A stretch of DNA of 64,000 bases from a bacterium (GCA_016124235.1 WGOC01000005.1:18714-82713); one strand, 5' to 3'. Shown: positions 46,263 to 57,093, numbered from the stretch's first letter. A program made the numbers and translations. Notes: generated by a model not told the origin, from the sequence alone.

Positions 46263-47936
46263 TTAACGCCGTGCCCGATTCCGGATCTCGATCAATTGCT
46301 TCATCACATCGTCGAGACGTCCGTGGTCTTCTCCGAGGCCGAAGGCATCGTGAAGCCTCCGATACAGGGCATAGAGCTGTTTATACACTCCATGCGCTTT
46401 CGCATTCGGCTTGAACACTGTGGGCTTGATCCCGGTCATCTTCCTCTGCGCCGCGGAAAAGTTTCCATAAACTCCGGATGCCACGGCGGCGGCCACAGCG
46501 GCCCCGAGCGCACAGGTTTGTGCCGAACGGCTGATCTTCATCGGACGCCCCGTGACGTCCGCATAAATTTGCATGACGACCGGATTCTTTTCCGCGATAC
46601 CGCCGCAGTTCAGCACCTGTTTGATCTTTACTCCGTATTCCTCGAATCGATTGATGATGGTCAGGGCGCCGAACGCGGTCGCCTCGATTAACGCGCGGTA
46701 AATTTCCGCGGGTGTGGTGTAGAGCGTCTGGCCGAGCATAAGCCCGGTAAGACGCTGATCGACGAGGATCGTGCGATTGCCGTTGTTCCAGTCGAGCGCC
46801 AACAAGCCAGACTCGCCGGGCTTGAGTTTTGCCGCCCCGGCGGTAAGAGCCTCGTGGGTCCCGGCCTTGCCCCCCGGCTGGATGTAGTTCACGAACCAGT
46901 TGAAAATATCACCCACCGCGGACTGGCCTGCTTCCAAACCAAAGTGTCCGGGCAACACGCTACCATCGACGATTCCGCAAAGACCGGGTACATCCGCGAG
47001 TTGTGCCGTGTTTGGCACGACCGTGATGTCGCAGGTGCTGGTGCCGATGATCTTCACGAGCGCGCCCGGTGCGATCCCCGCGCCGATCGCGCCGAGGTGC
47101 GCATCAAAGGCGCCCGCCGCGATCGGAATGCCCGCCGTGAGTCCCAACTTCCTTGCCCATTGCGGTGTCAGACCTCCGACAGACTTGTCCACCGTGGCGA
47201 TTCGCGTGGTCAACCGTTTGCGCAACGAACCTAGCTTCGGATCGAGTTTTGAAAGGAATTCCGCGTCCGGGTAACCGTCCCAATTCGCATTCCACATTGC
47301 CTTGTGACCCGCCGCGCAAACACCGGCGGTGAACTGGTCCGGCGCTTCCGTGCCGCTCAGGACCGCCGGGACATAGTCGGCAAGCTCAACCCACGAATGG
47401 CTGGCATTGAACACCGCCGGAGCCGTTCGGAGACAATGCAGTATCTTGCTCCAGAACCATTCGCTCGAATAGATACCGCCACACTTCGCCAGATAGTGGG
47501 GCCGCCATTGGCGCGCCGCAGCCGTGATCTCCGCCGCCTCGGCAACCGAGGTATGATCTTTCCACAGCCACGCCATCGCGGCGGGGTTGTTCGCGAAATT
47601 CCTTCTGAACGCGAGCGGTTGTCCCTTCGAATCCACCGGGAGCGGGGTGCTGCCCGTGGTGTCCACGCCGATGCCTACGATTTGGCCGGCTTCAAAACCC
47701 CGAACGCTCTTCCGCGCGCTCGCGAGCGCTCGTCGAATCGTCACCTCCGCCCCACGGACATAATCTGCCGGATGCTGCCGGGCGAGATTCGGATCGCGGC
47801 TTAGAATCACTCCTTCGACGCCGTGCGCGTAGCCCCATACGGCGGAGGCGACTTCCTTGCCGTTGGCCACATCAACAACAAGGGCGCGCACCGAGTTGGT
47901 GCCGTAATCCAGACCGATGGTGTAGCGCGGGTTCAT
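46263..47936 (-). CDS. araB: Ribulokinase
   Basis: The product is 557 aa and belongs to the FGGY sugar kinases. The N-terminal phosphate loop YTIGLDYGTNSVRALVVD, the ribulokinase segment VGIGVDTTGSTPLPVD, and the C-terminal NCGGIAEKNPVVMQIYADVTGRP are clear, as is LALDWNNGNRTILVD. It phosphorylates L-ribulose to L-ribulose 5-phosphate. It sits between araA (120 bp upstream) and araD (13 bp downstream), completing the canonical araBAD set in the order A-B-D. Confidence 0.96.
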   Translation of the reverse strand: MNPRYTIGLDYGTNSVRALVVDVANGKEVASAVWGYAHGVEGVILSRDPNLARQHPADYVRGAEVTIRRALASARKSVRGFEAGQIVGIGVDTTGSTPLPVDSKGQPLAFRRNFANNPAAMAWLWKDHTSVAEAAEITAAARQWRPHYLAKCGGIYSSEWFWSKILHCLRTAPAVFNASHSWVELADYVPAVLSGTEAPDQFTAGVCAAGHKAMWNANWDGYPDAEFLSKLDPKLGSLRKRLTTRIATVDKSVGGLTPQWARKLGLTAGIPIAAGAFDAHLGAIGAGIAPGALVKIIGTSTCDITVVPNTAQLADVPGLCGIVDGSVLPGHFGLEAGQSAVGDIFNWFVNYIQPGGKAGTHEALTAGAAKLKPGESGLLALDWNNGNRTILVDQRLTGLMLGQTLYTTPAEIYRALIEATAFGALTIINRFEEYGVKIKQVLNCGGIAEKNPVVMQIYADVTGRPMKISRSAQTCALGAAVAAAVASGVYGNFSAAQRKMTGIKPTVFKPNAKAHGVYKQLYALYRRLHDAFGLGEDHGRLDDVMKQLIEIRNRARR

Positions 47937-48056
47937 GAGTTGATCATATTGCCCAGTAGATTTCTGTCGCGCTCATTTTCCAAAGTGCGTAGCCGCATCG
48001 TGAGCAAGCTGAGACGGAATACTTCGCCAAACGAGGATTGGGAATCGTGTATGAAA

Positions 48057-49676
48057 TCATGCCACGAAACCATTCTTGAGTCCGTAAGCGACTTCGTTCC
48101 ATTCCAGCTCCTGGCGGAAGGGACGCACGTGGGTCTCTGCGTCGATCACAACCAATTCAACGCCCGCGATCGCGGCAAAATCTTCGAGCATTTCCGCGGT
48201 GACTGCCTGACTGAACCCGGTGTGATGCGCACCACCGGCGTAAATCCAGCAGGTGCAGGCCGCTTCAAAATCGGGCAGCGGCTGCCATAGCGCCTGGGCT
48301 ACGGGCAGCCTGGGCATCGGCTGTTCCGGTGCGACCACTTCGACTTCATTCACGAGCAAACGAAAGCGATTGCCGAGATCGATCAGTGAAGCATTCAAGC
48401 CTGAACCGGCCGGCGTGTTGAAGACGAGTCGAGCCGGGTCCGCTTTCCCGCCGATCCCGAGAGGATGCACCTGAAGCGAAGGTTTGCCCTCCGCGATGGA
48501 CGGACAAATCTCCAGCATGTGCGCGCCCAGCACCGCCTTCCCCGCCGGGGCGAGATGGTAAGTGTAGTCCTCCATGAACGAAGTGCCTCCCGGCAACCCG
48601 GCTGCCATCACTTTCATTGCGCGCAACAGTGCGGCCGTCTTCCAGTCCCCTTCCGCGGCGAATCCGTAGCCTTCTGCCATCAATCGCTGTGGCGCGAGGC
48701 CGGGCAGTTGCGTGAGTCCATGCAGATCTTCAAAAGTGGTTGTAAATCCTTTGAACCCGCCCTGCTTTAGAAATGCACGGAGCCCCAACTCGATGCGCGC
48801 CGCCTCGCGAACGGATTTGCTGCGGCGCCCTCCCCGGCGCAGGTCTTTGGCGACTTCGTATTCGCGTTCGTAACCCGCGACGAGCTTGGCAATCGCGGTG
48901 TCAGAAACCTCCTTGGCCATCGCGACCAGGTCGCCCACTCCGTAACCGTTCACCGAAAAGCCGAACTTCATCTGCGCCGAAACCTTGTCGCCTTCGGTGA
49001 CGGCCACTTCGCGCATGTTGTCGCCGAAGCGCGCGAACCTGGCTCCCTGCCAGTCGTGCCACGCACTCGCGGCGCGACACCAGGCCGCTATTTTTCGCTG
49101 CGTCTCGTTCTCCTTCCAATGGCCGACAACCACCTTCCGGTTCAAGCGCATGCGCGACATGATGAAGCCGTGTTCACGGTCCCCGTGCGCGGCCTGGTTG
49201 AGGTTCATGAAATCCATGTCGATGCTCGCCCAGGGAATCTCGCGATTGAACTGGGTGTGCAGATGCAGGATCGGCTTGCGGAGGAGCTTCAGTCCGTTGA
49301 TCCACATTTTCGAAGGTGAAAACGTGTGGCACCAGGTGACCAGCCCAATACACTGTGGCGACAGGTTGGCTTCTTCGGCCAGCGAGGTGATCGCTTCCGG
49401 CGTCGTCAACACGGGCTTGAACACGACCTTCACCGGAATCGCCGACGCGGCATTCAAAGTCTTCGCGATCGCCTGCGAATCCTTCGCGACCTGCTTCAAC
49501 GTTTTCGGGCCGTAAAGGTGCTGGCTGCCGGTAACAAACCAGACTTCGAGCTGTTGCAAGTCGGGAAGACACGAGTTCTTCGCGTGGGCGCTGGGCGATT
49601 GACGAACGGGCATGGACACGAGATTCAGGCCGCAAACGCGGGAAGCCAACGCCGGATTGCGAAATTCATTCACCAA
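48057..49676 (-). CDS. araA: L-arabinose isomerase
   Basis: The product is up to 539 aa; the family is usually about 500, so the N-terminus may be over-long. Motifs include [63 protein letters not shown] and [10 protein letters not shown]. It converts L-arabinose to L-ribulose. AGGAG eight bases before the TTG at 49676 supports the long form; the next ATG (49613, MPVRQ) has no such site. It is the first gene of the ara-ABC-GH127-CE run and diverges from the XylR-like regulator. Confidence 0.95.
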   Translation of the reverse strand: MVNEFRNPALASRVCGLNLVSMPVRQSPSAHAKNSCLPDLQQLEVWFVTGSQHLYGPKTLKQVAKDSQAIAKTLNAASAIPVKVVFKPVLTTPEAITSLAEEANLSPQCIGLVTWCHTFSPSKMWINGLKLLRKPILHLHTQFNREIPWASIDMDFMNLNQAAHGDREHGFIMSRMRLNRKVVVGHWKENETQRKIAAWCRAASAWHDWQGARFARFGDNMREVAVTEGDKVSAQMKFGFSVNGYGVGDLVAMAKEVSDTAIAKLVAGYEREYEVAKDLRRGGRRSKSVREAARIELGLRAFLKQGGFKGFTTTFEDLHGLTQLPGLAPQRLMAEGYGFAAEGDWKTAALLRAMKVMAAGLPGGTSFMEDYTYHLAPAGKAVLGAHMLEICPSIAEGKPSLQVHPLGIGGKADPARLVFNTPAGSGLNASLIDLGNRFRLLVNEVEVVAPEQPMPRLPVAQALWQPLPDFEAACTCWIYAGGAHHTGFSQAVTAEMLEDFAAIAGVELVVIDAETHVRPFRQELEWNEVAYGLKNGFVA

Positions 49677-49712
49677 ATTGCGTCGCTCCTGTTAGTTTCG
49701 CTCCGCCAATCA

Positions 49713-50912
49713 ATGCGTTCCAAACGGTTCAAAATTCCGACGGTCGTGCTGTTCATCGAATCGTCCCGCGCTTCGGGCCGCGGCTTGTTGCGCGGTATTT
49801 CGGAGTACGCGCGGCATCACGGGCCGTGGGCATTTTGCTGGGAACCCGGCGGTTTCGAAAACGTCTCCCGCCGGCTGGAAGGGTTGGACGCGGATGGGAT
49901 CATTCTGCGCGACGTCGAAGGCCTTGATGAAATTCTCCGTTACGAGGTGCCAACCATCGTGGTGGGCCACAGCCGGCGCGCCGTTCAGGGATTTTCCAAT
50001 GTGATCACCGATTCCGGGATGACCGCAAGCCTGGCGGCGGAACATCTCATCGACTGTGGTTTTCGTGAGTTTGCTTTTGTCGGCTATGACTCGATTCCCT
50101 GGTCGGACGCGCGGCGCGACGCCTTTGTCGAATTCATCCGCAAGGCCGGTTTCAAAACCCAAATGTATTCTCCGCCCGGGAGCCGACCGTCGCGCAAGCC
50201 TGTGAAATCGATGGTCGCAGAAAAAAGCCGGCCGTGGCAAAGCGACCAGATGGCCATGGCCGACTGGCTACGGCAACTTCCGCTTCCGATCGGCGTAATG
50301 GCGTGTAATGACGACCGCGCCGAAAGTGTCGTCGAGGCCTGCAAGCTCGCCCGGCTCCGCGTTCCCGACGATGTGGGCATCATCGGAGCCGACAATGACG
50401 AACTCGTCTGCGAACTTGCGCATCCCCCGCTGTCGAGCGTGGCGATCAACTTTGAGCGTGCGGGCTTCGAGACCGCCCGGTTGTTGCACTCCATGATGCT
50501 GCAGCCACGTAAATCACGTACTAACAACATTATCGTAGAACCGATGCACGTTGTTCCCCGCCAATCGACTGACATTCTGTTCATAGAGGATCCCGCGGTC
50601 TGTCAGGCGTTGCGCTTCATCCGACAAAACGCCTGCCAATCTTATGGTGTCGATGCGGTGGTGAGTGCCGCGAAACTTTCGCGGCGAATCCTGGAAAAGC
50701 GGTTTCGATCGGTGGTGGGCCGCTCGATTCTGAGTGAGATCCGCCGCACTCGCGTGGACCAAATCTGCCGGATGCTGGTCGCGAGCAACCAGTCGATTTC
50801 AGAGATCGCGTTCGCAACGGGTTTTCCCGGAGTGGAGCATTTTGCCCGCTATTTTCGGCAGGAAAAAGGAACGACTCCCTTGAACTTCCGCAAGACTCAT
50901 GGGCGGACCTGA
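49713..50912 (+). CDS. XylR-like AraC-family regulator (arabinose block)
   Basis: The product is 399 aa from ATG 49713; the track's extension to 49326 lies inside araA on the other strand and is not real. The N-domain is a LacI/periplasmic-binding fold (VVLFIESSRASGRGLLRGISEYARHHG, GVMACNDDRAESVVEACKLARLRVPDDVGIIGADND). The C-domain is an AraC-type double helix-turn-helix (VDAVVSAAKLSRRILEKRFRSVVG, ISEIAFATGFPGVEHFARYFRQEKG). It is divergent from araA with only about 36 bp between the proposed starts, so the operator must overlap both genes' 5' ends. It most likely activates the ara operon in response to a pentose. Confidence 0.92.
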   Translation: MRSKRFKIPTVVLFIESSRASGRGLLRGISEYARHHGPWAFCWEPGGFENVSRRLEGLDADGIILRDVEGLDEILRYEVPTIVVGHSRRAVQGFSNVITDSGMTASLAAEHLIDCGFREFAFVGYDSIPWSDARRDAFVEFIRKAGFKTQMYSPPGSRPSRKPVKSMVAEKSRPWQSDQMAMADWLRQLPLPIGVMACNDDRAESVVEACKLARLRVPDDVGIIGADNDELVCELAHPPLSSVAINFERAGFETARLLHSMMLQPRKSRTNNIIVEPMHVVPRQSTDILFIEDPAVCQALRFIRQNACQSYGVDAVVSAAKLSRRILEKRFRSVVGRSILSEIRRTRVDQICRMLVASNQSISEIAFATGFPGVEHFARYFRQEKGTTPLNFRKTHGRT

Positions 50913-50960
50913 AGCTTTTAGGGCGAGTCGGATCTCAGGCTCAACCCAATCAAGTCAGCA

Positions 50961-52907
50961 TCAGGAACGACTTTTGATCTTGAGCACCACAATGCTGTTT
51001 GGTGGGAGCGTGAAACTGAAATCCGGCTTCAAGTCCCTGATTGTTGTGGTCGTGGGAACCACGTTTCGGGGATTGTCGATCGAGTTGGTCTGTTCAGGGG
51101 CTCCGGCCAAGGTGATTGCGCTGGCCTTTGAAGCGACGGACCGAACTCCCTTGATCTCGATGTTCAACGATTCGGCCGTCGATTTTGGATTCACCAGTTT
51201 CAGGTAAATCTCGCCAGTGTTGCTGTCGCGCGTGGCACACCCCTGGACGGCGGTCTCAACCCCGGTTGTAGCCAGAATCTCGTCGCCAACATTTTGGCTG
51301 AACATTCGGATCGCATAGTAGCTCGGCGAACCGTAGGCCGACAATGCATCATACCCGATCAAGTTGGGCCGCCATTGCCGTGCGCCTGGATTTACGTTCA
51401 CCAGCAACGGCGCATAGCATTGCATCTTGATAAGGTCGGAGTTCCGTTCCATCGCCGCCATGAAGACCGCGTCGCCAATGGCCGCCCATAAATTCGGCGT
51501 CGGGGGTTCCTTCCGCGACTTCTGGTCCCACGGAGGAAACGACGTTTCATGAGCGCCCCATTCGCCAGTGAAAATCTCCGGGCCGGAGCGATCATACGCG
51601 CGGGCATAGTCGGGCGACATGCGCAAGAACTCCTCGACGTTGCGGTAGTAATGCTCGTCGGTAACGTCGGGTTTGCGACTGTGGACGCGCGCCGCCTCCG
51701 GCTGATCATTGCCGATGGTTGAAATCAACTTGAGTTGCGGGTAGCGCGCCTTGATCGCGTCGTAAAACTGCGCGAACCGGGCGTCATAGCTGCCAGATTT
51801 ATCAAACCAATCCTCGTTGCCAATTTCGACGTAAGTGAGTTTGAATGGCTTGGGATGGCCGTCCTCCGCTCGACGTTTGCCCCAGGTGGTGGTTCGATCG
51901 CCCGTGACATATTCGATCTCCTCCAGTGCATCTTGAACGTAGGGTTCGAGGTCAGGGCCGGGGTTAACATGCATGCCACGCAACGAATAGCCGGCGTACA
52001 CCCCCAACACGGGTTCGGCCTTCATGTCCTCGGCCCACTCAAGAAACTCCAGCAAACCCATTCCATCCGTCGAGCGATAGCCCCACGGGCACGGGTGGCC
52101 GTGGCGTTGCTCGATCGGGCCGAGGGTTTTCTTCCATTCAAACCGAGTCTCGATCGTATTGCCCTCAAGATAGTTTCCTCCCGGAAACCGCAGGAACTTC
52201 GGTTTCAAATCCACCAGCATTTGCATCAAATCTTTCCGAAGGCCATTCGGGCGGTCATTCCAAGTGGGCGGGAAAAGCGATACGAGACCGAACCAGACCG
52301 TTCCGGGCTGTTCCAGCGTAATGCGGAAATGCGCCCGGGCAGTCGGGTCAACCCGATGAGTCTTCAGAACGGCCTGATAATTCTTCCAAGCCGGGCCAAG
52401 TCCGGAAATGGTTTTGCTGGCATAGACCTGTTTTCCGTCGTCCGCTACAATCGTGACGGTGATCGGCCCGGTGAATCCCTCCTCTGCTCTGGCAAGCAAC
52501 GAGACTCGGTATCGCGTGTTGGCGTACACCGGAATACCCCAGTAACCGCTGTTGGCGACCCCGGCGGGATGGTCGGGTCCGGCTTTATCGAGTGTCAGCC
52601 GCAAGCTGGTGGTAAGTTCGTCGTTGTAAGGTTTCGTCTCGTCGAGCTCCATCGCCGCGGAAGAATCCTCATCGTGGACCACCGACCAATGCGCCGGCTT
52701 CCGAGCATCGTCGAGAAAGGCCCGGTTCTGGATCAATTCCGCGTAAAGGCCACCATCGTAGGAGTGATTGATCTCTTCGGTCATGAGTCCATAGAGTCGC
52801 GGGCTGACGTTCCCCGCCGGATGACCGGCATCGACCGTAAACGATGGACCCGCCGCCAGGCTGGCAATGGGTATTGAGCAAATGAGGAGTGCCGATGTTA
52901 ATTTCAT
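50961..52907 (-). CDS. GH51-type alpha-L-arabinofuranosidase (paralogue A)
   Basis: The product is 648 aa from ATG 52907 (MKLTSALL) with a signal peptide; the track start adds 27 codons. It has an N-terminal carbohydrate-binding-like beta-sandwich (about 130-220) and a GH51 barrel with FLRFPGGNYLEGNTIETRF, the acid/base Glu in TYVEIGNEDWFD (near 365) and the nucleophile Glu in FTGEW (near 449). It cleaves terminal alpha-L-arabinofuranose from arabinan or arabinoxylan outside the cytoplasm. It closes the second hydrolase run, convergent with the XylR-like regulator, 92 bp after GH95. Close likeness to the 61766-64000 gene shows duplication. Confidence 0.94.
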   Translation of the reverse strand: MKLTSALLICSIPIASLAAGPSFTVDAGHPAGNVSPRLYGLMTEEINHSYDGGLYAELIQNRAFLDDARKPAHWSVVHDEDSSAAMELDETKPYNDELTTSLRLTLDKAGPDHPAGVANSGYWGIPVYANTRYRVSLLARAEEGFTGPITVTIVADDGKQVYASKTISGLGPAWKNYQAVLKTHRVDPTARAHFRITLEQPGTVWFGLVSLFPPTWNDRPNGLRKDLMQMLVDLKPKFLRFPGGNYLEGNTIETRFEWKKTLGPIEQRHGHPCPWGYRSTDGMGLLEFLEWAEDMKAEPVLGVYAGYSLRGMHVNPGPDLEPYVQDALEEIEYVTGDRTTTWGKRRAEDGHPKPFKLTYVEIGNEDWFDKSGSYDARFAQFYDAIKARYPQLKLISTIGNDQPEAARVHSRKPDVTDEHYYRNVEEFLRMSPDYARAYDRSGPEIFTGEWGAHETSFPPWDQKSRKEPPTPNLWAAIGDAVFMAAMERNSDLIKMQCYAPLLVNVNPGARQWRPNLIGYDALSAYGSPSYYAIRMFSQNVGDEILATTGVETAVQGCATRDSNTGEIYLKLVNPKSTAESLNIEIKGVRSVASKASAITLAGAPEQTNSIDNPRNVVPTTTTIRDLKPDFSFTLPPNSIVVLKIKSRS

Positions 52908-52998
52908 AGGCTGATCTTTCTTCAGAAGTTTGGCTGCCTTTTCGATTGCATTCAAGCATCGCCGGCAGCACCGGAATTCTTGCAGCAACCGTTTTGGA

Positions 52999-55383
52999 TC
53001 ATTGTTCCAGATGGGAATTCAGGCGCAACGGCTTCCCCTGTGTCACGTCGAAGTCCGCCACTTGATCACCAAGACGGATCGTCACTTTGCCGCTGGTCGT
53101 CGGACGAATTTCCGCATCGACCAGCTTTCCTCCCTTCCAATCAATGTCCACGCCGTAACCGCCTCGGGCGCGCAAACCTGTGACGTGGCCGTCCGGCCAG
53201 GCGGAGGGCAACGCGGGCAGCAGCTCGATTTCAAAACGTTGCGCAGCGCCTTCCGTTTCCAGCGGCCGGCTCTGCATCAGCATTCCCGCGATGCCGGAGG
53301 TGCCACCAAAGTTGCCGTCGATCTGAAACGGCGGATGGGCGTCGAACATGTCGGGATACGTGCGCCCCGGACTCAGCAGGAAGTTGAGAATTCGATAGGC
53401 ATGATCACCGTCGTGCAGGCGGTTCCACAGGTTGAGGCGCCAGGCCGTGGCCCAACCGGTGGATTGATCACCGCGCCTTTCGAGTGAGATCCTGGCGGCA
53501 GCGGCAAGTTTTGGGGTGTCAAAAACATTGATCTGCCAGCTCGGATAGAGCCCGTAGAGATGGGAAACATGACGATGATGAACATCAACCCCGCGCTGGT
53601 AATCCCAGTCTTGCAGCCATTCCTGAAGTTGTCCCTCCGAACCGATTTGCAACGGCGCGAGGCGCGCTCGCGTGGCGGCCACTTGTTTCTGAAAATCCGC
53701 GTCCACGCCGAGAATCTCCGCCGCCTTGATTGTGTTCCCAAATAGATCGCGTAGAATCTCCAGGTCCATCGTCGGTCCGGCGCACACCGAGGAACCACCC
53801 GGATGCCCGTTCTCTGGCGAAAGGGACGGATTCGTCACCAGCCAGTGATTCGTCGGGTCTTCCACCAACGTGTCGAGGAAGAATTGAACCGCACCACGCA
53901 TGACGGGATAGACCTCCTTCAGATAGGCCTTGTCGGGGTTGTATTCGTAACGGTCCCACAGATGATCACACAACCAAGCACCCCCCATCGGCCACATGCC
54001 CCACTCCGGACCGTCAATCGGCCCGGTTGCGCGCCAGAGATCGGTATTGTGATGCACGACCCACCCGCTGGCGCCGTACATCTCTTTTGCGGTTCGCGCG
54101 CCGGTCTTCGAAAGGTCTTTCACCATCGCGATCAACGGTTCCACACATTCGCTCAGATTACAGGGTTCCGCGGGCCAGTAATTCATCTCCGTGTTGATGT
54201 TGATCGTGTATTTGCTTTGCCAGGGCGGATTCATGCTCGCGTTCCATATCCCTTGAAGGTTGGCCGGCTGACTGCCCGGACGGGAGGAGCTGATCAGCAG
54301 GTAACGTCCGAATTGAAAGTAAAGTGTGGCAAGCTGCGCATCGTCGCCGTTGTGGAAGTTTTTGATTCGTTCGTCCGTCGGTTGCTTCATGGCGTCGGTG
54401 TGCCCCAGATCAAGTGAAACACGCCGAAACAGACGTTGATGTTCCTGGATATGCTCGGCGAGCAACTGGTCAAACGTCTTGCGTTCGGAGGCCGCAATTT
54501 GCCGTTTCACGATCGCCTCCGGATCACCGCTCACGTCGTCGTAGCTTTTGTAGCTGGTCGCCAACGCAATCAAGATGGTGGCAGAATCCGCATTTGCCAC
54601 GCTGACCGAGTTGGAAGTGGTGTTGACCATTCCGCCGTCCGCCAGCACGCGGGCGCGGATCTGGAATTTCAAAGCCCCTTGGATGGTTGGCCCTCTGCCC
54701 GAGCTTCCATTGACGCCGCGCACGAGCAAAGTGTTGCCGGATTCCGTTTCGATGCTGGCCTTTTGCGGGGTCTCATAACCAACGGAAAAATTGATCGCTT
54801 CCTTTTTGTCCGCGGTGAGCCGCACCACGATGGCCTGATCCACGGGGCTGGCAAAAACCTGTCGCGTGAATCGGGTGCCATTTTCGACGTATTCCACCGT
54901 GGACACAGCCGTGTCCAAGTTGAGATCGCGCCGGTAATTCTCCACCGAAGTTGAATCGGGAAATGTGAGCGTCAAATCGCCCGCCGTTTCGTAGGGCATC
55001 TGGGCCAATGGTTTGGACATGACCTTTGCGCTGATCAGCCTGGACGCCTCACGATATTTTCCCTCAAAGATCAACTGGCGCACCTCGGGAAGCGCCGCTT
55101 TTGCCTCTGGATTGACGGGGTCATAGGGCCCGCCCGCCCACAGCGTGTCCTCGTTCAACTGGAGCCGCTCCCGATTGATGCCACCAAAAATCATCGCGCC
55201 AATCCGGCCATTGCCGACGGGAAGCGCCTCGGTCCACCGGGTTGCCGGCTGGCGGTACCAGAGGCTCAAGAATTCGCTTGGCGGCGATGCCTGACCCGCC
55301 AATTGCGGTTCAGCCGCCAACAATGTGACGGAACAACCCAGCAGAATCAGGAAGAAAAGCAGGTGGCGGATCTGGAGCTTCAT
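52999..55383 (-). CDS. GH95 alpha-L-fucosidase/alpha-L-galactosidase
   Basis: The product is 794 aa from ATG 55383 with a signal peptide (LLFFLILLGCSVTLLAAEP). GH95 features: LWYRQPATRWTEALPVGNGRIGAMIFGG, LNEDTLWAGGPYDP, TEMNYWPAEPCNLSE, WVVHHNTDLWRATGP and VHHRHVSHLYGLYP. Family members remove alpha-1,2-L-fucose or alpha-L-galactose, for example from xyloglucan or rhamnogalacturonan. The target cannot be fixed from sequence. In this run it broadens the locus from arabinan to branched hemicellulose or pectin side chains. Confidence 0.94.
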   Translation of the reverse strand: MKLQIRHLLFFLILLGCSVTLLAAEPQLAGQASPPSEFLSLWYRQPATRWTEALPVGNGRIGAMIFGGINRERLQLNEDTLWAGGPYDPVNPEAKAALPEVRQLIFEGKYREASRLISAKVMSKPLAQMPYETAGDLTLTFPDSTSVENYRRDLNLDTAVSTVEYVENGTRFTRQVFASPVDQAIVVRLTADKKEAINFSVGYETPQKASIETESGNTLLVRGVNGSSGRGPTIQGALKFQIRARVLADGGMVNTTSNSVSVANADSATILIALATSYKSYDDVSGDPEAIVKRQIAASERKTFDQLLAEHIQEHQRLFRRVSLDLGHTDAMKQPTDERIKNFHNGDDAQLATLYFQFGRYLLISSSRPGSQPANLQGIWNASMNPPWQSKYTININTEMNYWPAEPCNLSECVEPLIAMVKDLSKTGARTAKEMYGASGWVVHHNTDLWRATGPIDGPEWGMWPMGGAWLCDHLWDRYEYNPDKAYLKEVYPVMRGAVQFFLDTLVEDPTNHWLVTNPSLSPENGHPGGSSVCAGPTMDLEILRDLFGNTIKAAEILGVDADFQKQVAATRARLAPLQIGSEGQLQEWLQDWDYQRGVDVHHRHVSHLYGLYPSWQINVFDTPKLAAAARISLERRGDQSTGWATAWRLNLWNRLHDGDHAYRILNFLLSPGRTYPDMFDAHPPFQIDGNFGGTSGIAGMLMQSRPLETEGAAQRFEIELLPALPSAWPDGHVTGLRARGGYGVDIDWKGGKLVDAEIRPTTSGKVTIRLGDQVADFDVTQGKPLRLNSHLEQ

Positions 55384-55566
55384 TTGCCTTGGCGAAAGTG
55401 GAATCAATACGCGGTCAACACGGGGCTTGTTCATGATTTGAAAAATTATGGGCTGTTGCGGGTGTCAGATCAAGGCAGGCGAACCTTTCCGGAATTCTTC
55501 CCCTGGAAACTTCAGCGGCCGGCGTGGGAGAAGAGATTGGCGAGTGAACACTCATGGTTGCGCCAG

Positions 55567-57093
55567 CTAAATCGCGAGCTTCGCCCGGCGCTCGGCCAGT
55601 TCGTCGGCCATCTGAATGGTGGTGTGTTTGTTGAGCTGGTAGCTCGCCAGCAGGATCGTGCAGATGGCGAACATGACTCCGGTGATAATACCGCTGCAAA
55701 AACGAAAACCATGCACCGCGTCGGCCGCGTCTGGAAGTTTCGTGTTGTAGTGGAAAAACCACTTCATGATTTCCAGGAACGCCGCTGAACCGAGGGCCAG
55801 GCCGGATTTCAAAGCGAAGCCGATGGTGGCGAACACCATGCCGGTGAAACGTCGTCCAACCTTCCATTCGGAGTAATCCGCAACGTCGGCGAAGATGCTC
55901 CAGGTCAGCGGAATTGAAGGCGCGTAAACCACAGCCACAAACAGCGTCAGCCCAATCATGCCCCACACATTCGTCGGCGAGAGCAGATAGAACGTAAGTG
56001 TTCCCAACGTCGCCAGGGCAAACCCCACGGAGCAAACCGCTTTCTTGCCGAACTTTCTCGCCAGCCCGGGCGACAGGAGAATGACAACGATGATGGTCGC
56101 CGTGTTGAGCATGTTCACGATGGAGTAAAAAACGCTCGCGACATTGGAACCAGCGAGTTGAGCCCTGTCGCCATGGACGATATAGCCGAGTGTTTCCATC
56201 AGGCCTCCGGAGTTTGCCCCGACCGGTGCCACCAGTCCGAACTTGCTCAACCAGTCAAACATCGCCGCCTTGTCCGCGTAGTGAAAATAGTAATTGTAAA
56301 GCGCGCCGCCCCGGAATGTGAGAATCGCAAAGTGAACGAGTGTCCACAGGAACATAATTTTCCACGGATTGTTTTTGAGCAGGTCGACGAAGTCTTGTTT
56401 GGGTGATGACTTCTGATGCGGCGGCGGTTTGATCCGCTCTTTGGTCGTCAAAAAAGTGATCAAAAACAAAACGAGGCAGAGCACCGCCCAAATCGTCATC
56501 GTCATGCTCCAGCCGTACTGATTGTCCGCGACGCCCGCGACACCGCCCGCAGCATGTTTGGCGGCGAATTTGGCAACCAGCACCAGGGTGAACCCGCCGA
56601 CGATGAACTGCGCCGCGTTCACCGCGACGAAACGATACGCATTCAAGCTGGCGCGCTCGTTCACATCGCCGGTCATCACGCCACCCAACGCGGCGTAAGG
56701 CATGTTGTTCATCGAGTAGATCGTCATCAGCAACGTGTTGGTAATGCACGCGTATGCGATCATCGCGCCCATGCTCCACCCGTGGGGAGTCGTGTAGGCG
56801 AGAATCATGACCACAAACCAGGGAACCGCCGTGAACAACACCCAGGGGCGGAATTTGCCCCACCGCGTATTCGTGCGGTCGGCCAGAATGCCCACGATCG
56901 GATCCGCCACCGCATCCCACAATCTCGGCCACAGGAGAATGGCCGTGGCCGCTCCAACCGACAGTCCAAACACGTCTGTGTAGAAAGCCGTCTGGAAGAG
57001 CACCATCGTCATGAAGACGAAATTCGCGGCGGCGTCGCCCACGGAATAGCCGGTCTTCTCGGCGACGGAGAGCTTCTGCTTTGGGTTGGTCAT
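55567..57093 (-). CDS. GPH-family glycoside/pentoside cation symporter (MFS)
   Basis: The product is 508 aa with about twelve membrane helices. GPH-family motifs are present: GYSVGDAAANFVF near the N-terminus, LWDAVADPIVGILADRTNTRWGKFRPW (MelB-type loop 2-3) and IPLTWSIFADVADYSEWKVGRRFTG. Such carriers import glycosides, pentosides or hexuronides with Na+ or H+. It lies between GH95 and an apparently cytoplasmic GH3, so it may import a di- or trisaccharide for intracellular cleavage. It complements the ABC importer, which likely takes free arabinose. Confidence 0.93.
   Translation of the reverse strand: MTNPKQKLSVAEKTGYSVGDAAANFVFMTMVLFQTAFYTDVFGLSVGAATAILLWPRLWDAVADPIVGILADRTNTRWGKFRPWVLFTAVPWFVVMILAYTTPHGWSMGAMIAYACITNTLLMTIYSMNNMPYAALGGVMTGDVNERASLNAYRFVAVNAAQFIVGGFTLVLVAKFAAKHAAGGVAGVADNQYGWSMTMTIWAVLCLVLFLITFLTTKERIKPPPHQKSSPKQDFVDLLKNNPWKIMFLWTLVHFAILTFRGGALYNYYFHYADKAAMFDWLSKFGLVAPVGANSGGLMETLGYIVHGDRAQLAGSNVASVFYSIVNMLNTATIIVVILLSPGLARKFGKKAVCSVGFALATLGTLTFYLLSPTNVWGMIGLTLFVAVVYAPSIPLTWSIFADVADYSEWKVGRRFTGMVFATIGFALKSGLALGSAAFLEIMKWFFHYNTKLPDAADAVHGFRFCSGIITGVMFAICTILLASYQLNKHTTIQMADELAERRAKLAI

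Noticed and set aside
49326-49712. Upstream extension of the second XylR-like regulator
   Set aside because: This part lies antisense to araA and is not regulator-like; the conserved sensor domain begins at ATG 49713.
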